This document shows, one piece after another, positions 11,868 through 22,614 of a stretch of 64,000 nucleotides of DNA; within the stretch, counting starts at the first letter, position 1; every line of letters starts with the position of its first letter. Where the stretch lies: positions 30,374,927 to 30,438,926 of the forward strand of contig CM019713.1 of NCBI GenBank assembly GCA_009760885.1, read 5' to 3'. The notes beneath the pieces were generated by a model, which saw only the letters and a list, made by a program, of their open reading frames with translations, was not told the origin of the DNA and searched no databases. Position numbers and translations under genes: made by a program. Origin of the DNA: Achatina immaculata (lineage: Eukaryota; Mollusca; Gastropoda; Stylommatophora; Achatinidae).

Positions 11868-12217
11868 GCCCTTCTTTTTCTTCTTGCTTACCATAAATAC
11901 AAGAAAATAAAAGTTTTTTTTCATCACTTATAGCCAGTGGAGTTTTACATCTGTTAGGCTAACAGGTTTAATCCGGGGGGGGGGGGGGGGGGGTTGCCGG
12001 GAGGGAGAGGGCCCTGGCCTAAAAAGAAAGTAAAAAAAAAAAAAACTCGGCAAAAAATCATTATTGTTCTACGAATTTTATATTACATGATGAACGATAT
12101 ATATCTGGGACGTACGGGTAGGGAGGGGGCGGGCCTACTAAGCTTAGCCTAGGGGCCTGTCGCCTGTGTGACATTTAATCCACCCTTCTTACAGTTGTGA
12201 GAATATATACCAGTCAT
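11868..12217. other. Unassigned, with 19-base G run
   Basis: No gene seen. A G run at 11975-11993 and an A run near 12033-12045 are the only landmarks. Confidence 0.5.
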
Positions 12218-12276
12218 TGCTTAACTTGCGTGGCTGATGAAACTTCTGATTGCTTAACTTGCGTGGCTGGTGAAAT
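12218..12276. repeat. Short direct duplication
   Basis: 'gcttaacttgcgtggctg' appears twice, about 34 bases apart, just before the trinucleotide tail of the next element. Confidence 0.8.
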
Positions 12277-12277
12277 T

Positions 12278-12835
12278 CTTCTTCTTCTTCTTCTTCTTCT
12301 CCTCCTCCTCCTCCTTCTTCTTCTTCTTCTTCTCCTTCTTCTTCTTCTTCTGCGTTCGAGGTTGCTGGTCACATCAGATCCTGATCCCTGTCGACAATGC
12401 AAAGCCCGGAGCCTTTTCCAGATTCTGATAGGAGGCCCAAAGCTTCTGCCCCACGCTCATGTCATCAGCTCATGTTTCATAGCTCAGCCCACATCTCACA
12501 GCTGAGCCCACATCTCACAGCTGAGCCCATGTCTCACAGCTGAGCCCATGTCTCACGGTTCAGCGAAGTCTCACACCTCAGCCCACATCTCTCAGGTCCT
12601 CAAAGTTCGGGCACTCTTGAAGGATATGTTCTGGATTCTGTACTCCACTACTACTTGGACACTCGTCCGTGTGAAACAGTCCATGTAGGTGGCTCAGTAG
12701 TCTGCGGAGACCTGTCCTTAGGCAAAAGAGGATGGTTTGCTGATGTCTTTGTACTTGATGTATTGGATCTGGTTCGTTGCTGGATTTCAGTTGTTGCTTC
12801 TCCGTGCTCTATGAGCTTTGCTTTGATACTTTACT
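12278..12835 (-). mobile_element. RNase H-type LINE 3' end, family 2
   Basis: The minus strand encodes the C-terminal region of a LINE ORF2 that ends after an RNase H domain, and matches the copy at 29337-29730. The element's GAA tail is at 12278-12350, here enlarged into mixed CTT/CTC units on the plus strand. Inside the copy, about 12440-12600 has been amplified as a roughly 20-bp unit ('agcccacatctcacagctg'), about 6-7 copies, absent from the 29-kb copy. The 5' limit is uncertain and no target duplication is clear. Confidence 0.7.
12440..12600. repeat. 20-bp array inside a LINE copy
   Basis: 'gagcccatgtctcacagct' and close variants are repeated about 6-7 times. The related LINE at 29.4 kb has only one equivalent, 'catgtctcacgcctcag'. 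The expansion therefore happened after insertion or in this lineage only. Confidence 0.75.
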
Positions 12836-12988
12836 TTTAGATTCCTGAATATTATAAAAGCGTGATATGTGAAAAGGACCTTATTTATCAACGCCCTTTC
12901 CGCCGACAACGCAGCATTCTTAACATCTCTATGTGGTATCGGGTACATAAGACAGAAGGTTCTGTACCATTTCTTTACAGTCAGGCAC

Positions 12989-13098
12989 AATTACCGCGGT
13001 GGTGTAGTCGTTACTACACTTGCCTGGCGATCAGTCTGGTTCGATCTCGCACTCGGGCTTAACTTTTTTTCGGACCGAAACGGCACCTGGGTCAACCC
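12989..13098 (+). mobile_element. SINE B, left part (tRNA-like head)
   Basis: The tRNA-like head has an A-box-like 'ggtggtgtagtcgtta' (about 12998-13013) and a B box 'ggttcgatct' (13038-13047). The body runs 'cggaccgaaacggcacc' to 'gggtcaaccc'. The head and body match the SINE at 50965. The SINE continues after the LINE insertion, at 13346-13445. Confidence 0.75.
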
Positions 13099-13338
13099 TT
13101 ATCTTATATCTTATATCCTTCCCGTGCCGTTAGACGTCACATAGGGCTCGCAAAGTAGTTCGCCAATTTTTCCTGTCTTCGGCGAGTCTTTCAACCTCAA
13201 CAAAGGATTTTATGCCTGTTAACTTGGCCTCTCTTAATAATGTCCTCTTCAGAGTTTCACGCGGTCTGCCCCTTTTTCTTCGGCCTGTTGTGTTCCACTT
13301 GATAGCTTGTTTTGGGATTCTCTGATCATTTCTTCTCA
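13099..13338 (-). mobile_element. Young LINE tail, family 3, inside SINE B
   Basis: The minus strand encodes about 70 residues of LINE ORF2 C-terminus ('RIPKQAIKWNTTGRRKRGRP' to 'NWRTTLRALCDV'). It then ends in a 7-bp tail repeat of the GATATAA type. 'tcaaccc' at 13092-13098 and 13339-13345 is a target duplication lying inside the SINE. From 13121 to 13342 it differs from the copy at 21753-21974 by one base in 222. The coding piece is open but is only a fragment. Confidence 0.85.
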
Positions 13339-13345
13339 TCAACCC

Positions 13346-13445
13346 ACCCTAAATAAAATAGGTACCTGGGGTTTCCCTAGGAACATAAAGGCAGCGAGGA
13401 CAGGTACTAACATCCCTACTTCAACTACTATGTCTGCCTAGAAAC
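13346..13445 (+). mobile_element. SINE B, right part
   Basis: 'ggtacctggggtttcccta' and 'aggcagcgaggacag' match 53565-53625, the right part of the other split SINE B. This shows that the two pieces flanking each LINE belong to one SINE. Confidence 0.75.
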
Positions 13446-14000
13446 GGGACATAGATTTTTAGATAGAGACATTTACGATTTTTTTTTTACGTAACGCCTG
13501 TAAACCCTACGTAACCCTTTTACGTTACCCTAGCTTTAAGTCACCAATAATGAGTCCATTTAATGCAAGTCTATACTCGTACAATTAAGTCTAAAAATAA
13601 CATGCGGGAAAATCGTGGTTTTCAAATTTCGATCAATGGATTTGATAAAACGTTTTTGACGTTCAAAAGAAAATTTAAGAAACAAAATGAAAAAGTCAGT
13701 GAATCACTGAGCTCGCTGGGGTTATAACTTCACCCATAGTAAACATTAGAATCGAACTATATCTTTTCAAAACCTATAGACAGATGTTCCGTTAGCTTTT
13801 AGGGCGAGGGTGTGTTACTTCTCGTCTCTTCTCTGAGCTATGCGTAATACAAGAGTATACTTGGCCCGGGATGTCGCGGAGTAAATGAGGTTTCTGCGCG
13901 TCTGTTCGGTTTATTGAAGGAACGGTATACTGGTGAATAAAACCCGCTGTAAGGTTGAGTGAATATAGACAGAATACAGACAAGATGAATGGCTTAAGTG
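13446..14000. other. Unassigned sequence
   Basis: No gene or element recognised. Confidence 0.5.
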
Positions 14001-14105
14001 GAATAGATAGATAGATAGATAGATGGATGGATGGATGGATGGATGGATGGATGGATGGATGGATGGATGGATGGATGGATGGATGGATGGATGGATGGAT
14101 GGATG

Positions 14106-14188
<83 letters not shown>
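14001..14188. repeat. GATA/GATG microsatellite
   Basis: A run of GATA, then about 100 bases of GATG, then GATA again. Reading frames of 'YLSI' and 'HPSI' type over it are artefacts. Confidence 0.98.
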
Positions 14189-14189
<1 letters not shown>

Positions 14190-14229
14190 GCTTCTCAGTA
14201 TTCTCCACCACGTCTCCAATGTCTCATTA

Positions 14230-14385
14230 GCAATACTATTGTGACACAGCTTAGTTAAATGTGCAAGACAACTGTGACTCGATTTACTTCAATTGGCAAG
14301 CCATTTGTGACAAAGCTTATTTCAATTTGCAAGACTATTGTGGCACGACCTATTTCAATCTGTCGGACTATTCTGACACCCAAGG
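14230..14385. repeat. 33-bp degenerate tandem repeat, about 5 copies
   Basis: Copies share 'gcaagactattgtgacac' with variation; starts near 14231 and 14263 and onward. Confidence 0.8.
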
Positions 14386-15091
14386 GAGCACATGAAGGGA
14401 GTGAGAGCGGATCTAGCCTAGCTACACTCTACCAAGTGACGCCATAACAGCCACATCTGCGCCTCGAAAAGCTCGGCAAATCTGAACAGCCACTTATAAA
14501 CACTCTAGTTTATATCGGTCCTAGTATATTTATAACTCGAGGTATAAGGAATGCCCTCTTTGTGAGATAGAGCGATCCGGAGTAGAATTTGGGAGAGCAG
14601 CACAAGGTGAAGGAACGAACACTTGTACTACAGTGAGAGTGCTTGGCAACAACAGGCGAGAGAAAGAATGACGGTTGCCTGCATGCATTGTTTTCTTAAA
14701 GATACTGAGACGAAGTAAAAGCAACAGGACCTGTTACAAGCCAGCAGGTGGAGGGTTTTTTTTTCCCTGTCTGTTGCCAATAGCAAACATGAACGTTGCA
14801 AGACGGTGTAGATGCCGTTGTTCAGAAACCTATGGAACTGAGCTCTTTGTTTTTATGGCCGATGATGATGATGATGATTGCTATGACTTTCAGCAAGTGC
14901 CCTGGATGTATACAAGAAGATACGACGATGGCATCCCAAAGAAATGCAACGCTGGGCTTCTCATAAGGCTCCGCCACGATTCGAGATCAAATGCAAACCC
15001 TATCTCGATGGTCGAAGCTGTTGTGACACACACTCTTCTTGCAGCTAGCCTGACAATCAGAGCTCTGGAGTCGGGAGCAGTTTTAGTTGGA
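14386..15091. other. Unassigned sequence with weak open frame
   Basis: A 184-codon plus-strand frame (14675-15229) runs across this stretch into the 35-bp array. It has a run of six aspartates from a GAT microsatellite (14859-14876) and no domain I recognise. I do not call it a gene. Confidence 0.4.
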
Positions 15092-15664
15092 GTCAGTAGA
15101 AATGTTCCATTTATGAAGGCGTCAGAGTATGTAGAAATGTATCATTTACGAAGGAATAAAGAGTCAGCAGAATGTGCCATTTATCAAGGAATCAGAGTAG
15201 ATAGAATGAAGCAGAATCACCATAAATAAGCTACTTATGAAGGAATTAGAGACGACAGAAATATACCATTTATGAAAGAATTAGAGTCGACAGAAATATA
15301 CCATTTATGAAGGAATCAGAGTCGACAGAAATATACCATTTATGAAAGAATTAGAGTCGACAGAAATATACCATTTATGAAGGCATTAAAGTCGACAGAA
15401 ATATACCATTTATGAAAGAATTAGAGTCGACAGAAATATATCATTTATGAAGGCATTAAAGTCGACAGTAATATACCATTTATGAAGGAATTAGAGTCGA
15501 CAGAAATATATCATTTATGAAGGAATTAAAGTCGACAGAAATATACCATTTATGAAGGAATTAGAGTCGACAGAAATATATCATTTATGAAGGCATTAAA
15601 GTCGACAGTAATATACCATTTATGATGGAATTAAGGGTCGACAGAAATATACAATTTATCAAGG
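15092..15664. repeat. 35-bp tandem repeat, about 16 copies
   Basis: The unit contains 'agtcgacagaaatatacc' and 'atttatgaagg' at 35-base spacing (for example 15303 and 15338). The left copies are more divergent than the right ones, so homogenisation is directional. Confidence 0.95.
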
Positions 15665-16227
15665 GGTTGGACAGTTTGAAAAAATAGAGAACCCTGCGCC
15701 GGAAGCAGTATATTCTTTTGGAAGAGAGAAGGAAAGCTTGTTGCCAGATTTGGTTTGCCAACTCCCTGAACGTGATAAATACAGCATACAGACCCTAGTG
15801 CTTCTGTTGTCAGGGAAATCTACGACGCTCCGAGTTTGCCAAGAAAAATTCTAGAAGTGTTAAGACACCCGCACAGACGGGTTTTTGTCATTCATCCTTT
15901 ACCTCTACATCTGGGAAAACTTGGCTTTTCTCTTTCCTCATCCACTCGCTTTTAAGCAGGAAATGCTAAGTACACTTTCACCTGCCTGGCCTCAAGCCCG
16001 CATTGTGTGAGGGAAGCGTTGATTGGTTTTCAAGATCTTGTTTAAACTATACATGACGTCAGTACTACTATTACCAGAGACTATTTGCGACTGATAATTT
16101 CCCGTCTATAACCATAGAAATTGTGTATCAGAGCTTCTCAAACTGTTGCGTCCAAACACTTCTTCTGTGTTCAAGAGCTAGGCCGTGCTAAATCTGGAAA
16201 CTCGGTTGCCAGGATGGGGGTCCAATT
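15665..16227. other. Unassigned sequence
   Basis: No gene or element recognised. Confidence 0.45.
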
Positions 16228-16410
16228 CCCCCCCCCCCCTTCTCCTGATTTCCTAAAGTAGCCTCATCATTTCTGTCACAGATCTTGACCCCGTGACCTG
16301 GCCTTGATGGGCAAAGTTTGGGCATTCCTGGAGCACGTGTTGAAGTCTATACTCTCTTCCTTCAAGGCCATTCATCCGTGTGGGATACCTTAAGTTGCTA
16401 ATGATGACTC
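16228..16410 (-). mobile_element. Degenerate RNase H-type LINE remnant
   Basis: The minus strand carries a decayed relative of the family 2 C-terminus, with 'HVLQECPNFA'-type residues near 16315-16345, comparable to 'HILQECPSHA' at 29.5 kb. The left end runs into a 12-base C run (16228-16239). Limits are uncertain. A 14-base G run follows at 16448-16461. Confidence 0.5.
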
Positions 16411-16587
16411 AGCACTATCGTTACCAGAAACACGATGATACTTACGCGGGGGGGGGGGGGGAATATACATAGAGGCCCATGCAATATGGGCCCTCTTTTG
16501 TTCTAATCTGACTACTGCGCTGTGTGAAGGTTTATTTTTTACGTTTTATTTTACTTTTACCTGTTCTAGGTCATGCTAATGCCAGTA

Positions 16588-17090
16588 TCATGTCTCCCAC
16601 ATTACACTGATATAGTGCATTATGTCTCCCACATTACACTGGTATAGTGTATTATATCTCCCACATTACACTGATATAGTGTATCATATCTCCCACATTA
16701 CACTGATATAGTGTATTATGTCTCCCACATTACACTGATATAGTGTATCATATCTCCCACATTACACTGATATAGTGTATCATATCTCCCACATTACACT
16801 GATATAGTGTATTATGTCTCCCACATTACACTGATATAGTGTATCATATCTCCCACATTACACTGATATAGTGTATTATATCTCCCACATTACACTGATA
16901 TAGTGTATCATATCTCCCACATTACACTGATATAGTGTATTATGTCTCCCACATTACACTGATATTGTGTATCATGTCTCTCACATTACACTGGTATAGA
17001 GCATCATGTCTCCCACATCACCCTGATATAGTGTAGCATGTCTCCCACATTACACTGATATAGTGTAGCATGTCTCCCACTGATATAGTG
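16588..17090. repeat. 32-bp tandem repeat with dyad, about 15-16 copies
   Basis: The unit is 'tctcccacattacactga' plus 'tatagtgtattatg', at 32-base spacing (16592, 16624 and onward). Almost every unit contains 'tacactgatatagtgta', a perfect 6-bp inverted repeat around a 5-base loop. The dyad survives the loop change to 'ggtat'. The last three units are degenerate. Confidence 0.95.
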
Positions 17091-17154
17091 TTTACATTGT
17101 ATTCTGGTTTACTTCCCTGTAATGCAAACATTGCCTGATTTCGGGGCGTTTGTC

Positions 17155-17310
17155 TCTGAGAGAGTGAGAGGATGTGAGAGAGAGAGATAGTGTATGTGTG
17201 AGAATGTGTGTGAGAGGGACTGTGTGTGAGAGAGAGAAGAGTGTGACAGAGAAAGAGTGTGAGAGAGCGAAAGTGAGAGAGTGTGTGCGTGTGAGAGTGA
17301 GAGTGAATGA

Positions 17311-17343
<33 letters not shown>

Positions 17344-17420
17344 TGAGTGAGTGAGAGAGAGTGAGAGAGAGAGAGTGAGTGAGAGAGAGAGAGATAGTGA
17401 GAGAGAGAGGGGGGGAAAGA
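17155..17420. repeat. GA/GT-rich simple repeat
   Basis: A mixed run of GA, GAGT and GTGT units on the plus strand, ending in a short G run. Confidence 0.95.
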
Positions 17421-17705
17421 AGAGATGAAAGTTTCCCCTAAGTTAAGCTACTGATTTTGATAAATAGGTTAACTACAGCGTTAACGTCTGGATAGTAGGT
17501 CTCTAACTCTCCTTGTCATGTAGATACAGATAATTTCCATTGACTGTGCTACTCCCGCGCTCAGAACTGTCTATAATGTTTATTGTAATAAATAAATAAA
17601 TGTAACAGTAAAGAAAACATTTAAACATGTCTTTGATGTGTGGCCATAACGATGATCTTAACGATAACGGAAGTAACGAAAGCTACAGCTCTATTTCCCA
17701 TTCTG

Positions 17706-17790
17706 AAGTAAGGCCAAGAGGTTTCAAAGTAAGGCCAAGAGGTTTCAAAGTAAGGCCAAGAGATTTTGAAGTAAGGTCAAGAGGAAGCAA
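17706..17790. repeat. 21-bp tandem repeat, 4 copies
   Basis: 'aagtaaggccaagaggttt' recurs at 17706, 17727 and onward. Confidence 0.9.
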
Positions 17791-17877
17791 CTTCTTGGCC
17801 TCCTGCAGGGTTCACAACATAACACAGACCTAGCTGTTGTAGCACTGCACGCCACTAGAAGGATTTGTTCCAGATAC

Positions 17878-18646
17878 TGTGTTGACAACATCATCATTCT
17901 CAGCTTCTAGATGTATTGACATCATCATTCTCAGCTATCAGATATATTGAGTATCATCATTCTCAGCTTCCAGATGTACTGACAATATCATCATTCTCAG
18001 CTTCCATGTGTATTGACAATATCATCATTCTCAGCTTCTAGATGCATTGACAATATCATCATTCTCAGCTTCCAGATGTATTGACAATATCATCATTCTC
18101 AGCTTCCAGATGTATTGACAATATCATCATTCTCAGCTTCCAGATGTATTGACAATATCATCATTCTCAGCTTCCAGATGTATTGACAATATCATCATTC
18201 TCAGCTTCCAGATGTATTGACAATATCATCATTCTCAGCTTCCAGATGTATTGACAATATCATCATTCTCAGCTTCCAGATGTACTGACAATATCATTCT
18301 CAGCTTCTAGATGCATTGACAATATCATCATTCTCAGCTTCCAGATGTATTGACAATATCATCATTCTCAGCTTCCAGATGTATTGACAATATCATCATT
18401 CTCAGCTTCCAGATGTATTGACAATATCATCATTCTCAGCTTCCAGATGTATTGACAATATCATCATTCTCAGCTTCCAGATGTATTGACAATATCATCA
18501 TTCTCAGCTTCCAGATGTATTGACAATATCATCATTCTCAGCTTCCAGATGTACTGACAATATCATCATTCTCAGCTTCCAGATGTATTGACAATATCAT
18601 CATTCTCAGCTTCCACATGTATTGACAATATCATCATTCTCAGCTG
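17878..18646. repeat. 34-bp tandem repeat, about 22 copies
   Basis: The unit reads 'cagcttccagatgtattg' plus 'acaatatcatcattct'. Units are highly uniform in the middle and vary at the left edge. One unit near 18290-18310 has lost three bases, and the adjacent 'gatgcattg' variant recurs from an earlier unit, so block duplication is likely. Confidence 0.97.
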
Positions 18647-18649
18647 CTA

Positions 18650-19309
18650 GGTGTAATGATCACTTACGTCCTCCGCTGCTATTTAAAAACTTCTTCGGCC
18701 CACTATATTTACTCACCATGAAAACCCACCCATATGGCAGCATTTCCCCCTCACTTTCTACACTTTTGCAGACCTGTCCTACCCGAGTCCCTGTTTCTCA
18801 ACTCTGTCATTCAATCACTTCTTTTCTTTCTCTCGTGCTTTAAATGCTTGACATTTTGCTCTGTCACTTTGCCGTGAGCTAGTCACGTTGTTTCCTGCTT
18901 CCTAAATTTATACCACACTTAACGCTGCTGTCGAAAGCTTCATAATGAGTCTCTAGCCCCTATAATTTTCATTCATTTTTGCGTGTTTTCAATTACTGCT
19001 GTTTGACAAAGGCGGGGAGTAGTTACGTTGTTTTGTCGCTGGGTCACAGTATTCCCGTACTTCTTAGAAAACCGTTAAGTGTAACTGTCGATCACTGCAG
19101 CTGACATAATGGGCTGACAGTCTAAATGTGACGTGTCCTTTCTAGAACACTGTCACTCTCTCTGCCTACCTAAAAGCAATGCGGTCTTGACAAAGCTGAC
19201 CAGCTTCTCGTCATGACATGTCCGTGATGTCCGAGTCCACCTGCGGCCAGATCATCCCTTTTCCCTTTTGTCAGGCACTAAGCCTTGGGGTTAGAAGCCT
19301 GGTCTTTAA
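18650..19309. other. Unassigned sequence
   Basis: No gene or element recognised in about 650 bases. Confidence 0.45.
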
Positions 19310-19665
19310 GCAAAAAGCTGGAGAGAAAGATGAATACAGCAGAAATGTGGTTCTACAGAAAACTAGGACCGTGTAACATGGAGACCGAAACGAAACAAAT
19401 GCACAGGTTCAATGTGAACTTCTCAAAGAAATAAAGATCAAGAATACAAAATACTTTAGCCATATGAGATTATATAACCATGTATTGAAGACCACACTAG
19501 AAGGAAAGATGGAAGGAAAGACAGCAAGAGGTAGCCCGAGATGTAGATGGTAATACAACGTATGATAATGGACAAGGACACAGCCCCAAGGCGAGGGAGC
19601 GAGGAAACTGGAGATTCATTACTGCCAACCTTCCTTCTGAAGAAAGCACAGGATGATGATAATGA
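19310..19665 (+). mobile_element. Degenerate LINE 3' end with GAT tail, family 4
   Basis: Broken frames give the ORF2 C-terminus ('NTAEMWFYRKL', 'NTKYFSHMRLYNHVLKTTLE', 'GDSLLPTFLLKKAQ'). It ends in a GAT-type tail near 19651-19664. It is related to the minus-strand copy at 27953-28390, whose end reads 'GDSLQPTFHWEAG'. At least one frameshift and one stop are present. Confidence 0.65.
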
Positions 19666-19667
19666 CT

Positions 19668-19905
19668 TCTACAGTCAACCTCTCCAAACCGATGTGTCTC
19701 TTGATGTGCCCAAAGTGCTTAAGAGCCAGTATCCTGCGACACCTAATCCCCTTAGTATCTCTGTTACATTTTCTTTTTTTTATCCGTGATAATCTAAGCG
19801 CCCTTCTATAACATTTCATTTCAAATGCTGTTATTCTCTTTCTTAATAATTTGTTAAGTGTCCATGTTTCGCAACTGTGCGTTGCCGCCGAGAACATGTA
19901 AGCTC
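19668..19905 (-). mobile_element. LINE ORF2 fragment, family 1-like
   Basis: The minus strand reads 'HSCETWTLNKLLRKRITAFE', then 'MKCYRRALRL' and 'LKHFGHIKRHIGLE', the same protein segment as the family 1 copies but clearly diverged. It abuts the tail of the plus-strand LINE just to its left, so the two 3' ends face each other. Confidence 0.65.
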
Positions 19906-20475
19906 TTAGTAAGCATAGTTTTTTTTAAAATTGTTGTTGGTACCTTGTCACGTGCTTGCTCTAGTTTCTATGATACAACTACTAGTTATAACTGTTGTAG
20001 AGTCAATAACTGAAAAAAAAAAAAAGAATGCTCCAAAGTCAAGAAGTTCTGCAACCTGACAAGCTTGCTTGTAAGAAGCTAAAATCTGAACCATGAAGTG
20101 ACCAAATGTCTAGAGTGGACCAGAGATAAAGAGGCCATATCTTCCCGTCAGTTGTTTATCTAGATCCTTATTGTTATCTGACTCCAGGATTTACCACGTT
20201 TCTCCTCTTCCCTCAAAATGTTATCGTCAGATGTTTATGACGCAAGTTATTGATTGCAGGCAAAACAAAACAAAAGCAAAACAAAACAAACAACAACAAA
20301 AAAAAACAGCACAGACAAAGCTCTACACGTGTATACGCTGAAATTAATTGCTGGAACACGGCATGTTTTCACTGTCCTTCGTATGGCTGAGGAAACAGAG
20401 ATATCAAGAAAACTTCAAATGTAAGATGTTCCCTCGTTCCTTGACGAGTTTCTGTGCATGGTGATGGCTAAACAT
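19906..20475. other. Unassigned sequence
   Basis: No gene or element recognised. It contains A-rich runs near 20012-20025 and 20265-20307. Confidence 0.45.
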
Positions 20476-20630
20476 AACACTAAAACCCTACCCACTATGG
20501 GAAAATGTTGACTCCATTATGGCTTAACACTAAAACCCTACCCACTATGGGAAAATGTTGACTCCATTGTGGCTGAACACTTTATAAAACCCTACCCACT
20601 ATGGGAAAATGTTGACTCCATTTTGGCCGG
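20476..20630. repeat. 50-bp tandem repeat, 3 copies
   Basis: 'ccctacccactatgggaaaa' is repeated three times. The first two copies are 50 bases apart; the third has a small insertion. Confidence 0.9.
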
Positions 20631-20724
20631 GTTTTTCGGGAAGCATAGAACTGCAATTCAGGAGGAAGAGATCAGCTTTCTCCTTGTGAATATCCTGGGG
20701 GTATAAATAAAGCCAGGGAAACTT

Positions 20725-20860
20725 GCTGTCATCAGCAGCCAGCCGTGGCATTACTGCTGCTATCGGCACCCAGCCATGACAAACTGCTGCTATCAGCAAC
20801 TAATCATGAAAAACAGCTGTCATCAATACCCAACCATGGCAAACTGCTGTCGCCGACAAC
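20725..20860. repeat. 30-bp degenerate tandem repeat, about 4.5 copies
   Basis: Units of the type 'gctgctatcagcaaccagcc' plus about 10 bases recur every ~30 bases directly before the next array. Confidence 0.7.
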
Positions 20861-20863
20861 ATC

Positions 20864-21065
20864 CACCAAGAAGATCGTTATTATCTCTGGGTAACAATAA
20901 TATCGTTATTATCTCTGGGCACCAAGAATATCGTTATTATCTCTGGGCACCAAGAAGATCGTTATTATCTCTGGGCACCAAGAAGATCGTTATTATCTCT
21001 GGTCACCAAGAAGATCGTTATTATCTCTGGTCACCAAGAAGATCGTTATTATCTCTGGGCACAAG
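20864..21065. repeat. 28-bp tandem repeat, about 7 copies
   Basis: 'caccaagaagatcgttatta' plus 'tctctggg', with 'tcgtt' at 20903 and 20931 and onward. Confidence 0.93.
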
Positions 21066-21631
21066 AACGAACCCAGTTCTACGGGCTGAAACCTCCGTAG
21101 AGCACACAAGCAGTGGTAACTTCTAACACGCAAGATGAAAGCCATTTCCTGTGTAACTCTCTCGCTGTATATCTTCTTCCTCCTGCCCAGCTTATCTATG
21201 ACGTTCTAGTTTCTTCTTATCTTCTTGCACCTCTGTTATATCATCGTGTGACACTCCATTCAGCTGTGTTACATCATCATGTAACGCTACATATCATGTA
21301 ACACGCCGTATCATGTAGCACGTTTACTGACAAGATACACGTCTTTCGCTGCGATATCACATATTATGTTTTAATATCATGCATTACATTTTAATATTAT
21401 AAGCATCTCTCCATATTATGTAGGCCCCTGCTATTTTTCCCCACATTGCACTGCTTCTAAATAGTACGTACTATGTTACATATTATGAACAAGAGTGCAC
21501 TCATTTGTATGTAATATATCATGTCTTGTATTGTGTGCTACGTTTTTTTGTAGCATAAATTGTGTTACATTATGTGCACGTAATATATCGTAAGTTTTAC
21601 ACACTATCTTCTCAATAGATTGTGCCAAAAG
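21066..21631. other. Unassigned sequence
   Basis: No gene recognised. Short related motifs ('catcatgtaac', 'tatcatgtagca') recur loosely around 21250-21330. Confidence 0.45.
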
Positions 21632-21633
21632 AC

Positions 21634-21715
<82 letters not shown>
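21632..21715. repeat. TATC microsatellite
   Basis: Two TATC runs with one phase slip. Confidence 0.98.
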
Positions 21716-21727
21716 TTTACACTCTTA

Positions 21728-21986
21728 CTTACATCTTACATCTTACATCCTTCCCGTGCCGTTAGACGTCACATAGGGCTCGCAAAGTAGTTCGCCAATT
21801 TTTCCTGTCTTCGGCGAGTCTTTCAACCTCAACAAAGGATTTTATGCCTGTTAACTTGGCCTCTCTTAATAATGTCCTCTTCAGAGTTTCACGCGGTCTG
21901 CCCCTTTTTCTTCGGCCTGTTGTGTTCCACTTGATAGCTTGTTTTGGGATTCTCTGCTCATTTCTTCTCATCAAGTGACCAACATA
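21728..21986 (-). mobile_element. Young LINE tail, family 3, with 12-bp TSD
   Basis: 'tttacactctta' at 21716-21727 and 21987-21998 is a perfect 12-bp target duplication. The minus strand reads 'YVGHLMRRNEQRIPKQAIKW' to 'TTLRALCDV', then the element's 7-bp GATGTAA-type tail. It is one base different from the 13-kb copy over 222 bases but reaches about 12 bases further 5', so the two were truncated independently. Confidence 0.9.
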
Positions 21987-22029
21987 TTTACACTCTTAGA
22001 TATGTTTTATTGTAATTTGTATGCTTGTA

Positions 22030-22096
22030 GTAGATAATGAAAAATGAGTGATGAAGGGTAGAACTTCCGGCGGGCCTGCTTGCCCAATTCTTCATC
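22030..22096 (+). mobile_element. LINE 3' end fragment (family of 33.5 kb)
   Basis: 'ggcgggcctgcttgcccaat' matches 'gacgggcctgcatgcccaat' near the 3' end of the LINE at 33535-34911. It runs into CT repeats instead of the usual tail. Confidence 0.55.
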
Positions 22097-22109
22097 CTTA
22101 GACACACAT

Positions 22110-22126
22110 ACTCTCTCTCTCTCTCC

Positions 22127-22160
<34 letters not shown>

Positions 22161-22271
22161 GCCAACCATTTAGGAAACTCATAACACAAGGCTGAATGCA
22201 CACAATCGTGACCCACTTTTGTTCGTGGCTTTCCTGTGACCCAAAAACCCGTTAACGAACAACTCACACGA

Positions 22272-22307
<36 letters not shown>

Positions 22308-22330
22308 CTCTTTATCCCCCTCTCTCAGTG
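22110..22330. repeat. Two CT-repeat tracts
   Basis: CT runs at about 22110-22160 and 22270-22330, separated by about 110 bases of unique sequence. Confidence 0.95.
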
Positions 22331-22614
22331 TTTCTCATCCACGACAGCCAATGACATCCACAAAATTACACTTAGAGACACATACGCTTTTGCCTAAAAA
22401 AACAAAAAAAAACACCAAACATTTTAGACGTGAGTGTAAGAAAAGGAATAAGATTCGAACCATTGACACTGGTATGACGTGCAACCGCCTAGCAACGAGA
22501 GGGCAACGCACTGTTAACTCGGTTACCTTGCATGCCTGTTTCCAGCTTACAATAACTATACTTCTACTATATCTCACATACGAAGCATTTAGTTCATCGT
22601 GTTTCCTTACTTAC

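Noticed and set aside
13792..14219. Minus-strand frames with repeated HPSI and YLSI
   Set aside because: Translation of the GATA/GATG microsatellite.
14675..15229. 184-codon frame as a host gene
   Set aside because: Runs through a GAT microsatellite and the 35-bp array, with no known domain or family resemblance.
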